This document shows, in pieces, positions 1 through 8,865 of a DNA stretch of 64,000 bases. The position numbers were made by a program, and so were the translations under genes. The notes beneath the pieces are model-generated. The model had not been told where the DNA came from, did not search any database, and was given only the letters and a program-made list of their open reading frames with translations. Each line of letters begins with the position of its first letter. The stretch's first letter is position 1. This stretch comes from Nesterenkonia lacusekhoensis (lineage in GTDB: Bacteria; Actinomycetota; Actinomycetes; Actinomycetales; Micrococcaceae), in assembly GCF_017876395.1 (NCBI RefSeq), contig NZ_JAGINX010000001.1, positions 372,001 through 436,000 on the forward strand. The letters run 5' to 3'.

Positions 1-1
1 G

Positions 2-322
<321 letters not shown>

Positions 323-334
323 GGACACCACCTC

Positions 335-1489
335 TTGAGCAACGAACTCCCCATCGGCCTGGCCAAGAACGCGCGCCGGGCCTGGGCACTGGACGATGTC
401 GCCGTCGTGCCCAGCCGCCGGACCCGCAGCCCGCAGGACGTCAGCCTGGAGTGGCAGATCGACGCCTATAAGTTCGACATGCCGGTCATCGGTGCGCCGA
501 TGGACTCGGTCATGTCCCCGGCGACGGCCATCGCCCTGGGCAAGCTGGGCGGCCTGGGCGTGCTGAACCTGGAGGGTCTGTGGACCCGGTATGAGAACCC
601 CGAGCCCATCCTCGAGGAGATCGCCGCGCTGGAGGCCAGCGACGTCTCTCCGGAGAACACTCAGCGGCTGCAGGAGCTCTACGCCGAGCCGATCAAGGCG
701 GAGCTGATCACTGCGCGGCTGGCAGAGATCCGTGAGGCCGGCGTCGTGGTCTCCGGGTCCCTGACTCCGCAGCGGACCCAGGAGTTCTACCAGACAGTGG
801 TCGACGCCGGCGTCGACATGTTCGTCATCCGCGGGACCACTGTCTCGGCCGAGCACGTCACGGACAACGGTGCGGACGGCACTGAGCCGCTGAACCTGAA
901 GAAGTTCATCTACGAGCTTGATGTTCCGGTGATCGTCGGCGGTGCGGCCGGGTACACCCCGGCGCTGCACCTGATGCGCACCGGTGCCGCCGGTGTCCTG
1001 GTGGGCTTCGGCGGCGGCTCGTCCACCACCACTCGCCGGGCACTGGGCATCCGCGTGCCGATGGCCACGGCCATCAGCGACATCGCAGCCGCGCGCCGGG
1101 ACTACCTGGATGAGTCCGGCGGGCGCTACGTGCATGTGATCGCCGACGGCGGCCTGGGCACCTCCGGCGACATCGTCAAAGCTCTGGCCATGGGCGCCGA
1201 CGCCGTGATGCTCGGGGCCACTCTGGCCCGGGCGGAGGAGGCCCCCGGCCGGGGCTGGCACTGGGGCCTGGAAGCCGTCCATGAGGAGTTCCCGCGCGGC
1301 CACCGCACCCACGTGGGCACCGTCGGGCCGCTGGAGGAGGTCCTCTGGGGCCCCAGCCACCACACCGACGGGACCTCCAACCTGATGGGCGGGCTCAAGC
1401 GGGCCATGGCCACCACCGGCTACGTGGACGTGAAGTCGTTCCAGCGGGTCGACGCCATCGTCTCCCCGCTGAGCCAGCAGGACCGCTGA
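335..1489 (+). CDS. guaB3: GuaB3-family IMP dehydrogenase-related protein
   Basis: A 384-residue TIM-barrel protein of the GuaB3 family that usually follows guaB in actinobacteria. Seen: LDDVAVVPSRRTR near the N-terminus, GAPMDSVMS, the phosphate-binding IADGGLGTSGD, and ATTGYVDVKSFQRV near the end. The loop that holds the catalytic cysteine in IMPDH (GSICTTR) is here a GGGSSTTTRR stretch without cysteine, and the CBS domains are absent. The exact reaction is therefore uncertain; a role in purine interconversion is inferred from family and position. The start is TTG, 12 bases after guaB, because the protein begins at the conserved N-terminus. A strong hairpin follows the stop. Confidence 0.9.
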   Translation: MSNELPIGLAKNARRAWALDDVAVVPSRRTRSPQDVSLEWQIDAYKFDMPVIGAPMDSVMSPATAIALGKLGGLGVLNLEGLWTRYENPEPILEEIAALEASDVSPENTQRLQELYAEPIKAELITARLAEIREAGVVVSGSLTPQRTQEFYQTVVDAGVDMFVIRGTTVSAEHVTDNGADGTEPLNLKKFIYELDVPVIVGGAAGYTPALHLMRTGAAGVLVGFGGGSSTTTRRALGIRVPMATAISDIAAARRDYLDESGGRYVHVIADGGLGTSGDIVKALAMGADAVMLGATLARAEEAPGRGWHWGLEAVHEEFPRGHRTHVGTVGPLEEVLWGPSHHTDGTSNLMGGLKRAMATTGYVDVKSFQRVDAIVSPLSQQDR

Positions 1490-1521
1490 GCAGCCCTCAC
1501 CGTTGATCGTCTCCCACAGTT

Positions 1522-1590
1522 GATTGGGCGAAGAACCGCCGTCTGAGCAGCAGATCTGCTCTGGGACGGTGGTTCTTCGCCCAATCTTTT
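1522..1590. terminator. Long bidirectional hairpin between convergent genes
   Basis: A 22-base stem (1522-1543 against 1565-1586, one G-T pair) contains ATTGGGCGAAGAACC and its complement. Inside is a second stem, GAGCAG/CTGCTC. It is followed by TTTT. It lies between guaB3 (plus) and the nuclease gene (minus) and can end transcription from both sides. Confidence 0.85.
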
Positions 1591-1596
1591 CTTCGG

Positions 1597-4500
1597 TCAG
1601 GGCTGGCCCAGGCGGGAACGGTAGGCCAGCAGAGTCCCGACGCCGAGCAGCCCGGCCGCGATCGCGGCGATCCAGAAGTTCTGGGCACCGGTCAGCGCCA
1701 GGTCTCCCTCGCTGGAGGCAGCTGTGGGGGAGGTGTCGTCGGGAGCAGCGTTCGAGCCTGCGGCTCCCAGATCCGTTCCGGCCTCGGCGTCCGCACGTTC
1801 GTCGCCTGCTTCGGAGCCGGCTGGCGCTTCTGCGGCTGAGGATTCGTCGTCGACCGGTTCCTCCCCAGCCGACGGTCCGTCTTCAGACACCCCGTCCTCA
1901 CCGGAGCCTGTGCCGGCCCCCTGATCTGCATCGTCTTCCTGGCCTGCGTCGTCCTCCTCAGTGGCGCCCTCCTCCTCGGCGCCGCCGTCGGTCTCCTCAC
2001 CCACGACGATGTCCGCGATGATCGGGTCGTGGTCGGAGGCCCGCCAGAGAGACTCGCTCCACGCGGGCTCGTCGTAGAGCCCGGGAGTCCCTGAGGCCTC
2101 GTAGCGGCTGTACTCCAGTGCGATGGGCTCCGGAGCGTTGGTGTTCCAGATGTGGGTCTGGGCCACTGTCTCCACTGCGGCGTCGGAGGCCACTACGTGG
2201 TCCAGCGAACCCGATTCACCGCTGTAGTTGTAGGAGTAGTTGCCGGTCTCCTCGGAATGCTGGGCCGAGAGGTTGGTGAAACCGGCGTCCTCGATGGTGA
2301 CCATCGGAGCCTCGGCCGCATAGGAGTTGAAGTCGCCCATCAGGTAGAAGCGGTCGGTGCTGTACTCCTCCCGCATAGCTTCGGTGAACGCCACCATCGC
2401 CTCGGCCTGGCGTGTGCGGTCTCCGTTGAAGGAGCCGCTGCCGTCGCCGGAGTCGGCGTTGTCGCCCTCGCCCTCGCCGCCCTTGGACTTCAGATGATTG
2501 ACCACCAGGGCGAACTGGTCGTCCTCATCGCCGTCGACCGGCTGGAACAGCGCGGCCATCGGCTCGCGGGCGTTGGAGTAGATCTCGTCCACGTCGTACT
2601 CGTCCAGGGCATCGGAAGCCAGGTGCTCCACGCCCTCCTCGAAGAGGATCAGCGAATCCACCAGCTCGACGGCTTCGGGCCGATAGATGTATCCGTTGCG
2701 GATGACGTCCTCATCCTCGGGAAAGTCCTCGACCGGGACATAGTCCCAAGTGCCCTCTCCCTCGACCGCGTTGAGCGCCTCCACCAGCACCTGGTGGGCG
2801 TAGTCGCGGTCCTCGCCGAAGTGGACGGAGTTCTCCATCTCCTGCAGCGCGATGACATCGGCGTCCATGCCCACGATCGTGTTCACGATGCGCTGCTGCT
2901 GCACCGCGAAGTGCTCCTCGGTGTAGGCCCCACGGCTGGTGCAGTAGTCAGTTGTGGTGGGCTCGCCGTGCCGGTCCTCGTGGTAGTCACAGTCCTCCTC
3001 GTACTCACCGACGTGCGGGAAGTAGTTCAGGACGTTGAAGCCGGCCACGCGGACATCCCCGGCGCGTCCGGGAAGGTCTGCCTCGGGGCGGGTGTCGCTG
3101 AAGGTGACCGGCTCCTGCTCCGGGTTCCCGGGCAGGAAGGAGGTCGGCTCGAAGCGCCACTCGTCATAGCGATGCTCCAGGATCACCGGGGCGTTCCACT
3201 CCACTGAGGTGCCCACGCGGGGGACCTGCCCTGTGCTCAGATAGGGGAGGGGCATATCGGCCTCATCCGACCAGCTGGTCCAGCGGTTGCGGCCGCCGTG
3301 GCCCAGTCGGATGTAGCGCTCCGCGTTGGAGGCGGCCAGCTCCTCGCGCTCCTGGGTGTCCGGGTGGTGCTGTGCGGTGGGGTTCACCAGAGGGTCGGTG
3401 CCGTCCACGACGCCGAGCACGCCGCCTACGCTGTCGGCCTCGCCGTGGAGCAGCCCGTAGTTGTCGGTGACCGTCCAGTCGCCCTCCGGGCTGAGCGTCA
3501 TGCCGATCAGCTGCTCGCGCTCCTCGATCTCCAGGAAGCCATCCACGGGGTAGGGGAGCGGAGCGTCGACGCTCTCGTCTTCGATGACTCCGACTTCGGG
3601 CTGGGTGATCTGCAGCTGAGCAGAGCTGGTGGAGCTGGACTCCTCCCAGGTGCCGACCTCCCCGGTCACTTCGACGTAGTCGCCCTCCTCGACCACGGCG
3701 CCGTCCCAGCCGGTGCCCATCCAGACGAAGACCGCACAGGAAACGTCGTGATCGCTGTAGTCCTCGCTGCCGCAGGCTGCCTCCTCCTGGAGGTAGAACC
3801 CGTCCCAGGGACGCGAGGTGTTCTCGGTGTCGGCGTAGCGCGCGGTGACCACACCGCGAGTGGTGACCTCCTCGCCCATATAGGGGCTGGCGGCGGGATC
3901 CGTGCCGGCTTCGCCGCGGACCTCGGAGATCGAGACCTCCGCTGCGGTCGACGAGTCGGTCGGATCCGAAGGCTCGGGTTCTGAAGGTTCCGGCTCTGAA
4001 GGCTCAGGCTCTGACGGTGCGGGTTCCGACGGTTCAGGATCAGCAGGCTCAGGCTCATCCTGGTCCTGCGTGATCAGAGCGTCGCCGCCGCTGTACCGGG
4101 GAGCCGCGGGCGCAGGGCCGAAGTCCTCGCCGTTCTCCCCGGAGGAGCCGGTGCGTTGAAGGGTCTCCCCGGAGGAAGCCTCCGCAGCGACCGCACGGGA
4201 GTCGCCCAGGCCGACCTCCGCCTCGCCCCAGCCCAAGGCGTCGACCACAGCGGGATGATCGGTGAGGTCGCCGGAGACGCCCTCGGGTGGTTCTGCGGTG
4301 GAGAACAGGGCCACAGAGGCGCCGCCGCCTGCCATGTTCAGCGCTGCTCCGGCGACGTGGTCGGCATGGAGCTCGGTGACCGGCCCGCCCGCGGCAGCCG
4401 GTCCCAGGATCAGGTAGCTGCCCTCGGCAGGGACGGAGCCGCTGAGCTGAGTGTTGCCGCCGCTGTAGGGGGTGCCGCTGCTCTGGTAGCCCTGGATGGA

Positions 4501-4752
4501 CCAATCGCTGAGGTCCACCTCGGTGTCACAGCTGTTGGTCAGCTCCACGTAGCGGGGGAGGTCCTGGGCGCTGCTTCCGCCGCGGGTGTTCACCTCGTCG
4601 ATCAGGATGCAGTCGGCTCCCTCGGCGTCCTGAGCCGGAGAGGCCATCGCCGGGGCGGGGCCCAGCATGGTTCCGCTCAGCACCGCTGCGGTCAGCAGGC
4701 GGGGGAGCCGGCGGCCGGAGGCGTCGGTGGTGGGACGGTCAGGGGTCGGCAT
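1597..4752 (-). CDS. Cell-wall-anchored ExeM/NucH-type extracellular endonuclease
   Basis: A 1051-residue secreted protein expected to degrade extracellular nucleic acid at the cell surface. Order of parts: signal peptide (about 1-38, ending near AMASP); lamin-tail domain (about 45-165, IDEVNTRG, YVELTNS, YLILG); a repetitive linker rich in PEPSEP (about 232-268); an OB-fold-like part (ISEVRG onwards); an endonuclease/exonuclease/phosphatase domain (about 590-900) with GFNVLNYF, IALQEMEN, NHLKSKGG, GDFNSY and SDHDPI, which hold the metal and catalytic residues; then an acidic low-complexity stalk. The C-terminus has LALTG, a hydrophobic segment and a basic tail, a class E sortase (LAxTG) anchor. 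The next minus-strand gene upstream is a 5'-nucleotidase with the same anchor, so the pair may turn DNA into nucleosides and phosphate. Confidence 0.9.
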   Translation of the reverse strand: MPTPDRPTTDASGRRLPRLLTAAVLSGTMLGPAPAMASPAQDAEGADCILIDEVNTRGGSSAQDLPRYVELTNSCDTEVDLSDWSIQGYQSSGTPYSGGNTQLSGSVPAEGSYLILGPAAAGGPVTELHADHVAGAALNMAGGGASVALFSTAEPPEGVSGDLTDHPAVVDALGWGEAEVGLGDSRAVAAEASSGETLQRTGSSGENGEDFGPAPAAPRYSGGDALITQDQDEPEPADPEPSEPAPSEPEPSEPEPSEPEPSDPTDSSTAAEVSISEVRGEAGTDPAASPYMGEEVTTRGVVTARYADTENTSRPWDGFYLQEEAACGSEDYSDHDVSCAVFVWMGTGWDGAVVEEGDYVEVTGEVGTWEESSSTSSAQLQITQPEVGVIEDESVDAPLPYPVDGFLEIEEREQLIGMTLSPEGDWTVTDNYGLLHGEADSVGGVLGVVDGTDPLVNPTAQHHPDTQEREELAASNAERYIRLGHGGRNRWTSWSDEADMPLPYLSTGQVPRVGTSVEWNAPVILEHRYDEWRFEPTSFLPGNPEQEPVTFSDTRPEADLPGRAGDVRVAGFNVLNYFPHVGEYEEDCDYHEDRHGEPTTTDYCTSRGAYTEEHFAVQQQRIVNTIVGMDADVIALQEMENSVHFGEDRDYAHQVLVEALNAVEGEGTWDYVPVEDFPEDEDVIRNGYIYRPEAVELVDSLILFEEGVEHLASDALDEYDVDEIYSNAREPMAALFQPVDGDEDDQFALVVNHLKSKGGEGEGDNADSGDGSGSFNGDRTRQAEAMVAFTEAMREEYSTDRFYLMGDFNSYAAEAPMVTIEDAGFTNLSAQHSEETGNYSYNYSGESGSLDHVVASDAAVETVAQTHIWNTNAPEPIALEYSRYEASGTPGLYDEPAWSESLWRASDHDPIIADIVVGEETDGGAEEEGATEEDDAGQEDDADQGAGTGSGEDGVSEDGPSAGEEPVDDESSAAEAPAGSEAGDERADAEAGTDLGAAGSNAAPDDTSPTAASSEGDLALTGAQNFWIAAIAAGLLGVGTLLAYRSRLGQP

Positions 4753-4799
4753 GCAGAGTCCTCAGCAGGTCGAGTGATGCGGGCAGGAGTCAGTCTCCG

Positions 4800-4821
4800 A
4801 TCCAATCAGGCCCGTGTGAAC
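4800..4821 (-). promoter_or_regulatory. Shared upstream element, copy 1 (before the nuclease)
   Basis: A minus-strand element beginning GTTCACACGG, 69 bases from the start codon of the nuclease gene. It matches a copy at 7514-7535 at 17 of 22 positions. The first half resembles the GTTCAC unit of actinobacterial PHO boxes, but a clear tandem repeat is not seen, so the assignment to a phosphate regulator is only a suggestion. Confidence 0.5.
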
Positions 4822-4877
4822 GCCGTGCTACGTCGAGGCGAATTGCCGTAGGCCGCCCCTGCCGCCGTCCTCCCAGG

Positions 4878-7466
4878 TCAGCCGGCTCGCCGCTGACGGG
4901 AACGGACCAGCAGCAGAGTCCCGACGCCGAGCAGGAGAGCCGCTGCCATCGCGATCCAGGCCACCTGAGCACCGGTCACCGCAAGGCTGCCGTCCTGGGC
5001 CGCGGCGGACTCCTGTGCAGGTGCCTCTCCAGCACCGGCCGCGGAAGTCTCGGCGGCAGGCCCATCAGCGCCTGCGGCAGGGTCCTCGGATTCCTCACCG
5101 GAGGCGGCCTGCTGGTCCGCGGACTCTTCGTCAGGCGAGTCCTCAACGGACGCGTCCTGAGGATCGGCGCCGGCGGGATCGGTCCCGGCGGAGTCGGTGT
5201 CTGTTGCCTCCTCAGTGTCTTCGGAGCCGTCAGTGCCGTCAGTGCCGGCAGAGCCATCAGAGCTATCAGGGCCGTCAGTGCCGGCCGGGGCGCCTTCGTC
5301 GGCGTCGCCTCCGGTGCTGTCCTGGCCCGCCGCCGAGCTCTGCACCGTCATCGGGATGGTGAGCTCCGTGCCGGTGGTCTCCTCCTGGATGACCAGGGGC
5401 ATCTCAGTCTGCTCCGCACCGTCGGAGCTGGCGCTCATCGCGCCCAGCCCGGGGCTCACTGAGCCGCTGAACTCCAGTGCGGCGGGGACCTCGGCGCGGA
5501 TCTCCGCAGTGCCGCGCAGATCGCTGGCATCGGCATATTCGGCGTCGATGTCGAAGTCGTCGAGGTCGAATCCGGCCAGCGAGACGCTGACCGATTCGCC
5601 GACCGGGACGTCCTCCGAGCTGTAGGCCAGCCCCGAGAGGTCCAGGGCGAGCTCGTCACCGGGGGCGTAGACCGTCTCCGAGGGGTGGCCGGAGACCCAT
5701 GTGGTACCCACCGCTCGGCGGTCCAAGGCTGGCTCCAGGACCTCCTGCTCGCGGGCGTACTCCACGAACGCCTCCAGGTCGTTCATGCCCGTGTCCTGGG
5801 TGCTGGCAGCCTCCAACGGCACCTCCACGCCTCCGCCGGAGGCCATGTAGGAGTTCATGCCCACGGTGTAGGTGGCGTCGGGGTCGACCGGCTCGCCCTC
5901 GATGATGACCTGCTCGATGTGCTCGCCGTCAGGAGCCGAGGCGTCATAGGTGTAGCGGACCTCGGAGGACTGGGCGTGCTTGGAGAAGCTGCCGTCCTCG
6001 CGCCACTGCTCCTCGAAGAGGCGGTAAACCTGCTCCCCGGTCAGCTCTACGTTGACCAGCGTGTTGGCAAAGGGCTGGACATCGCCCAGGTCCCTGTAGG
6101 TCAGCTGACCCAGGGGCAGATCGCCGCGCAGGCCGCCGGCGTTGGTCACTGCGAAGTCGACGTCGGGCTGGTTCTGGCGGATGGCCCAGAGCTGGGCATC
6201 GGCGATCAGCTCACCCAGTGTGGAAGCGGCACTTCGGTTCTCAGAGCCCTCGCTGTTGACCGCCCGGGCGAAGGGTACCTCCCCGGCGGTCTCCGCGATG
6301 ACCTCACTGCCGAGCTCATCAGCGGTGGACACTGCATCGGAGACGATCTGGTCCACCTCGGGGTGGCCCTCGCAGCGGGGTTCGCCCCCGGGGAAGAGCT
6401 CCACCAGTTCGGCCTCGGACTCCACGAGCTCCCCGGTGGAGGGGTCGAAGGAGAAGTCCAGGACGTTCACGTAGTCGCCGTACTCGCCGGCCTGGGCCAG
6501 CCATGTGCCGTCCACGTCATGGACATAGCTCTGGTGGGTGTGGCCGGACATGATCGCGTCGATCTCCGGATGTGCGTTCTCGATCAGGCCCCCGAAGGGA
6601 AGCCCGGAGGCGCTGTCGGGACTGGTGCTGGGCAGGCCCTCGTGGACCAGGACGGTGACCACATCGGCCAGGTCGTTCTCGGTCAGGTGCTCGGCGTAGT
6701 GGTTGGCCTCCTGACTCATGGAGGTCCACTCGATGCCCTCGATCCCATCCGGGCTGACCAGGCTGGGCATGCCCTCGGTGATCAGGCCGATGAAGGCCAC
6801 CCGAACCCCGCCGACCTCGTGGATGGAGTAGGGGCCATAGAGGTGTTCGCCGGTTTCGGCGTCGCGGATGTTCGCGCCGATCCAGGGGAAGTCGGACATC
6901 GGGATGACCCGGTCATCCATATCGGCTGCACCCTGGTCGAACTCATGGTTGCCCAGAGCGGAGACATCGAGGTCCATGGCATTGAGCGCTTCGATGCTGG
7001 GCTCGTCCTGCTGGATGAAGCTGGTGAAGGTGGATGCCCCGATGTTGTCTCCGGCCGAGGCGAAGAGGGTGTTCGGGTTCTGCGCACGGTAGTCATCCAC
7101 CGTGCAGGCCAGCACCGACGCCGACTCCTCCACCCGACCATGGAAATCATTGGAAGCGACGATGGAGAAGTCCACCAGCTCGTCGTCCTGGCCGGACTCC
7201 TGGTCAGCGGTGTCCTCCTGGCTGGAGGCCTCGTCCTGATCAGGGCCCTCCTGGGTGGCTCCGTCCTCCTGAGTTTCCTCTGCCTGCTGGGCCTGCGACT
7301 CTGCATCTTCTGCCTGAGGACTCTCCGCAGTGCTGGCCGCGGCGCTGGGGGCGGGGGCCAGGAGCACGGCGGCCAGGCCGGCGGCCGTGGCTCTGCGGGG
7401 CCAGGGACGCCGCTGTCGGGCGTCCTCGTCAGGGGTGCGTTCGGCAGAATCAGGTGCAGCTGTCAT
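4878..7466 (-). CDS. Cell-wall-anchored 5'-nucleotidase / metallophosphoesterase
   Basis: An 862-residue UshA-like secreted enzyme expected to release phosphate from nucleotides outside the cell. After a signal region and an E/Q/D-rich stretch comes the calcineurin-type metallophosphoesterase domain: SNDFHGRVE, ASAGDNIG, ALGNHEFD, VLVHEG and MSGHTHQSY supply the two-metal ligands. The 5'-nucleotidase C-terminal domain follows (NAGGLRGDL, GDVQPFANTLV, YMASGGGVEV), then an S/D/G-rich stalk. The end is LAVTG, a hydrophobic segment and an RSRQRR tail, a class E sortase anchor. It lies 125 bases upstream of the nuclease gene on the same strand, but each has its own copy of a shared upstream element. 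Confidence 0.92.
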   Translation of the reverse strand: MTAAPDSAERTPDEDARQRRPWPRRATAAGLAAVLLAPAPSAAASTAESPQAEDAESQAQQAEETQEDGATQEGPDQDEASSQEDTADQESGQDDELVDFSIVASNDFHGRVEESASVLACTVDDYRAQNPNTLFASAGDNIGASTFTSFIQQDEPSIEALNAMDLDVSALGNHEFDQGAADMDDRVIPMSDFPWIGANIRDAETGEHLYGPYSIHEVGGVRVAFIGLITEGMPSLVSPDGIEGIEWTSMSQEANHYAEHLTENDLADVVTVLVHEGLPSTSPDSASGLPFGGLIENAHPEIDAIMSGHTHQSYVHDVDGTWLAQAGEYGDYVNVLDFSFDPSTGELVESEAELVELFPGGEPRCEGHPEVDQIVSDAVSTADELGSEVIAETAGEVPFARAVNSEGSENRSAASTLGELIADAQLWAIRQNQPDVDFAVTNAGGLRGDLPLGQLTYRDLGDVQPFANTLVNVELTGEQVYRLFEEQWREDGSFSKHAQSSEVRYTYDASAPDGEHIEQVIIEGEPVDPDATYTVGMNSYMASGGGVEVPLEAASTQDTGMNDLEAFVEYAREQEVLEPALDRRAVGTTWVSGHPSETVYAPGDELALDLSGLAYSSEDVPVGESVSVSLAGFDLDDFDIDAEYADASDLRGTAEIRAEVPAALEFSGSVSPGLGAMSASSDGAEQTEMPLVIQEETTGTELTIPMTVQSSAAGQDSTGGDADEGAPAGTDGPDSSDGSAGTDGTDGSEDTEEATDTDSAGTDPAGADPQDASVEDSPDEESADQQAASGEESEDPAAGADGPAAETSAAGAGEAPAQESAAAQDGSLAVTGAQVAWIAMAAALLLGVGTLLLVRSRQRRAG

Positions 7467-7513
7467 GTAGGGGATCCCTCATCGTCAGGGCGGGTGTCGG
7501 TCGAGTGAGCTCC

Positions 7514-7535
7514 ATCCCATCAAGGCTGTGTTAAC
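7514..7535 (-). promoter_or_regulatory. Shared upstream element, copy 2 (before the 5'-nucleotidase)
   Basis: A minus-strand element beginning GTTAACACAG, 69 bases from the start codon of the 5'-nucleotidase. Sequence and spacing match the copy before the nuclease gene (17 of 22 identical). The rest of the two leaders differs more, which suggests a kept binding site rather than a recent duplication. Confidence 0.5.
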
Positions 7536-7610
7536 TGGAGAAGAAGGACCGGCGAATGGCCGGTTCAAGGCCCTGCAGGAGGGCGCGGCGTCGCCGGCGG
7601 CTGTCTCGTT

Positions 7611-7640
7611 TTGGGCAGGCGTGGTCTCGTCTCGTATAGT
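7611..7640 (+). promoter_or_regulatory. Promoter of tRNA-Ser(CGA)
   Basis: TTGGGC (7611-7616), an 18-base gap and TATAGT (7635-7640), 10 bases before the tRNA. The -10 is good and the -35 only fair. Confidence 0.55.
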
Positions 7641-7650
7641 AGACGGGCCT

Positions 7651-7741
7651 GGTGACGTGTCCGAGCGGCCGAAGGTGCGACACTCGAAATGTCGTGAGCG
7701 GTAACCCCGCTCCGTGGGTTCAAATCCCACCGTCACCGCCA
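7651..7741 (+). tRNA. tRNA-Ser (anticodon CGA)
   Basis: Acceptor strands GGTGACG and CGTCACC pair fully. The anticodon arm CGACA-CTCGAAA-TGTCG gives CGA, which reads UCG. There is a long variable arm as in serine tRNAs, a T-arm with GGTTCAAATCC, discriminator G and an encoded CCA. Confidence 0.95.
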
Positions 7742-7749
7742 GCTTCGAA

Positions 7750-7788
7750 GGCCCCGGTCCCTTGATCTCTCAAGGGCCCGGGGCCTTT
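7750..7788 (+). terminator. Terminator after tRNA-Ser(CGA)
   Basis: GGCCCCGG/CCGGGGCC with inner CCCTTGA/TCAAGGG, then TTT. It follows the tRNA by 8 bases. Confidence 0.85.
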
Positions 7789-7825
7789 CTCATGCCATCG
7801 ACTCCTTCAGGCCCGGTGACAGGCT

Positions 7826-8638
7826 TCAGTTTCGATTCAGGCCGTGCGTCCGTGAGTCGAGGGCGAGCTTGAAGTGATTCTCTGCCGCGTTGATCCGAGA
7901 GGTCGGTGTCGTCGGGTCGAACACGCGCAGGACCGAGAAGCGAAACGTTGACGGTTCCAGGCCGCGCAACTCGACATTGCCACCGTGTCCATTGGCCGCG
8001 TATACGCTCCAGCGCTGTCGCAGGCTCTCCGAGCCGTCAGCCTTGCCGACATATTGCCGTCCGTCCCGACGATCGGTGATCAGATAGACGGCAGCCACAG
8101 ATGCCAGCGCCGTACGCCATGAGGCATAGCGGTGGTCGCGCATCACCGCCTGCAGCTGCGCGTGATCCAGTACGAGATCGTCGAATCCTGGAAACGGAAC
8201 TGGCCGCGCGTCAGCGATCTCCACAACCGGGTAGTCGGCGGCCGTGGATGCGTTGAGTCGCCAGGTGCGTGGCGACCTCCAACCGATCACGAGTCGGTTC
8301 CGCAGGTCTGTCATGCGCTCGGAGACCACGAGGTCGAAGGTACGTCGTGTCCCGTCGTTCGACATTTCACCGTGATTCTCGACCACTGCCCAGAGTCTGG
8401 CTCGGTCGCCACCTTCGCGGAGAAACACGACCCAGGTTCGAGGCGGCACAGCGGGGAAGATCCGTGGATTCGCGGACTGTTCCCTCGTGTACTCGAGGAT
8501 CTCAGTGTCAGTGGATTCAGGGTGAATGCCGCTGTTTCCGGAATCCTCGTGCTCTTTGATGTACACGTGACGGATCACTTGGGCGTCCTGCGGATCGATC
8601 TCCGCGGTGTCCATGATGGAACCAAGCGTCAGTGTCAT
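7826..8638 (-). CDS. GIY-YIG domain protein
   Basis: A protein of about 270 residues whose last third looks like a GIY-YIG nuclease fold: VYLITD, YVGKADG, LRQRWSVY and a late ENHFKLAL supply the expected Tyr, Gly, Arg and Glu. The N-terminal two thirds are not recognised. The ATG at 8638 is chosen because GGAAGGAAAG lies just upstream; the frame stays open 34 codons further. The gene sits between tRNA-Ser and an Lsr2-like gene in a patch that is less GC-rich than its surroundings, which fits an acquired accessory pair. DNA cleavage is expected from the fold; the target is unknown. Confidence 0.75.
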   Translation of the reverse strand: MTLTLGSIMDTAEIDPQDAQVIRHVYIKEHEDSGNSGIHPESTDTEILEYTREQSANPRIFPAVPPRTWVVFLREGGDRARLWAVVENHGEMSNDGTRRTFDLVVSERMTDLRNRLVIGWRSPRTWRLNASTAADYPVVEIADARPVPFPGFDDLVLDHAQLQAVMRDHRYASWRTALASVAAVYLITDRRDGRQYVGKADGSESLRQRWSVYAANGHGGNVELRGLEPSTFRFSVLRVFDPTTPTSRINAAENHFKLALDSRTHGLNRN

Positions 8639-8740
8639 GGGTGGCTTTCCTTCCCCGGGTCTGAGTGATCCGATGATCACGGAGGTATTCGTCGCGATCT
8701 CGTCATCGTTGCAGACCAGGACGGATGATTCGGAGAACAC

Positions 8741-8779
8741 AGGAAAGGCCCCGGATCGTTGAGGTTCGGGGCCTTTCCT
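8741..8779. terminator. Perfect 13-bp hairpin, bidirectional
   Basis: AGGAAAGGCCCCG (8741-8753) pairs fully with CGGGGCCTTTCCT (8767-8779). It lies downstream of the Lsr2-like gene on minus, just upstream of the GIY-YIG gene, so it separates the two transcription units. Confidence 0.8.
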
Positions 8780-8865
8780 GAATCAGCGGTTCGTCACCAG
8801 GGCCTACTGGTCATGATTCCTTAAGGACTCTTTCAGACTCGGCGGACCGAAGATCAGTATGAAGT

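Noticed and set aside
2152-3207. Long plus-strand open frame opposite the nuclease gene
   Set aside because: Shadow of a high-GC gene: low-complexity V/G/H-rich translation, no ribosome site, fully inside a well-supported gene on the other strand.
3950-4060. Short tandem repeats suggesting a CRISPR or VNTR
   Set aside because: They encode the PEPSEP linker of the nuclease; no spacers of constant size. No CRISPR array is seen anywhere in the window.
5685-7508. 607-codon open frame opposite the 5'-nucleotidase
   Set aside because: Same reason; the minus-strand gene has signal peptide, catalytic motifs and sortase anchor, while this frame has only G/V/L/D-rich filler.
7626-7800. tRNA-Ser(CGA) as a second integration site
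   Set aside because: No repeat of the tRNA 3' end and no integrase was found on the far side of the small accessory patch.
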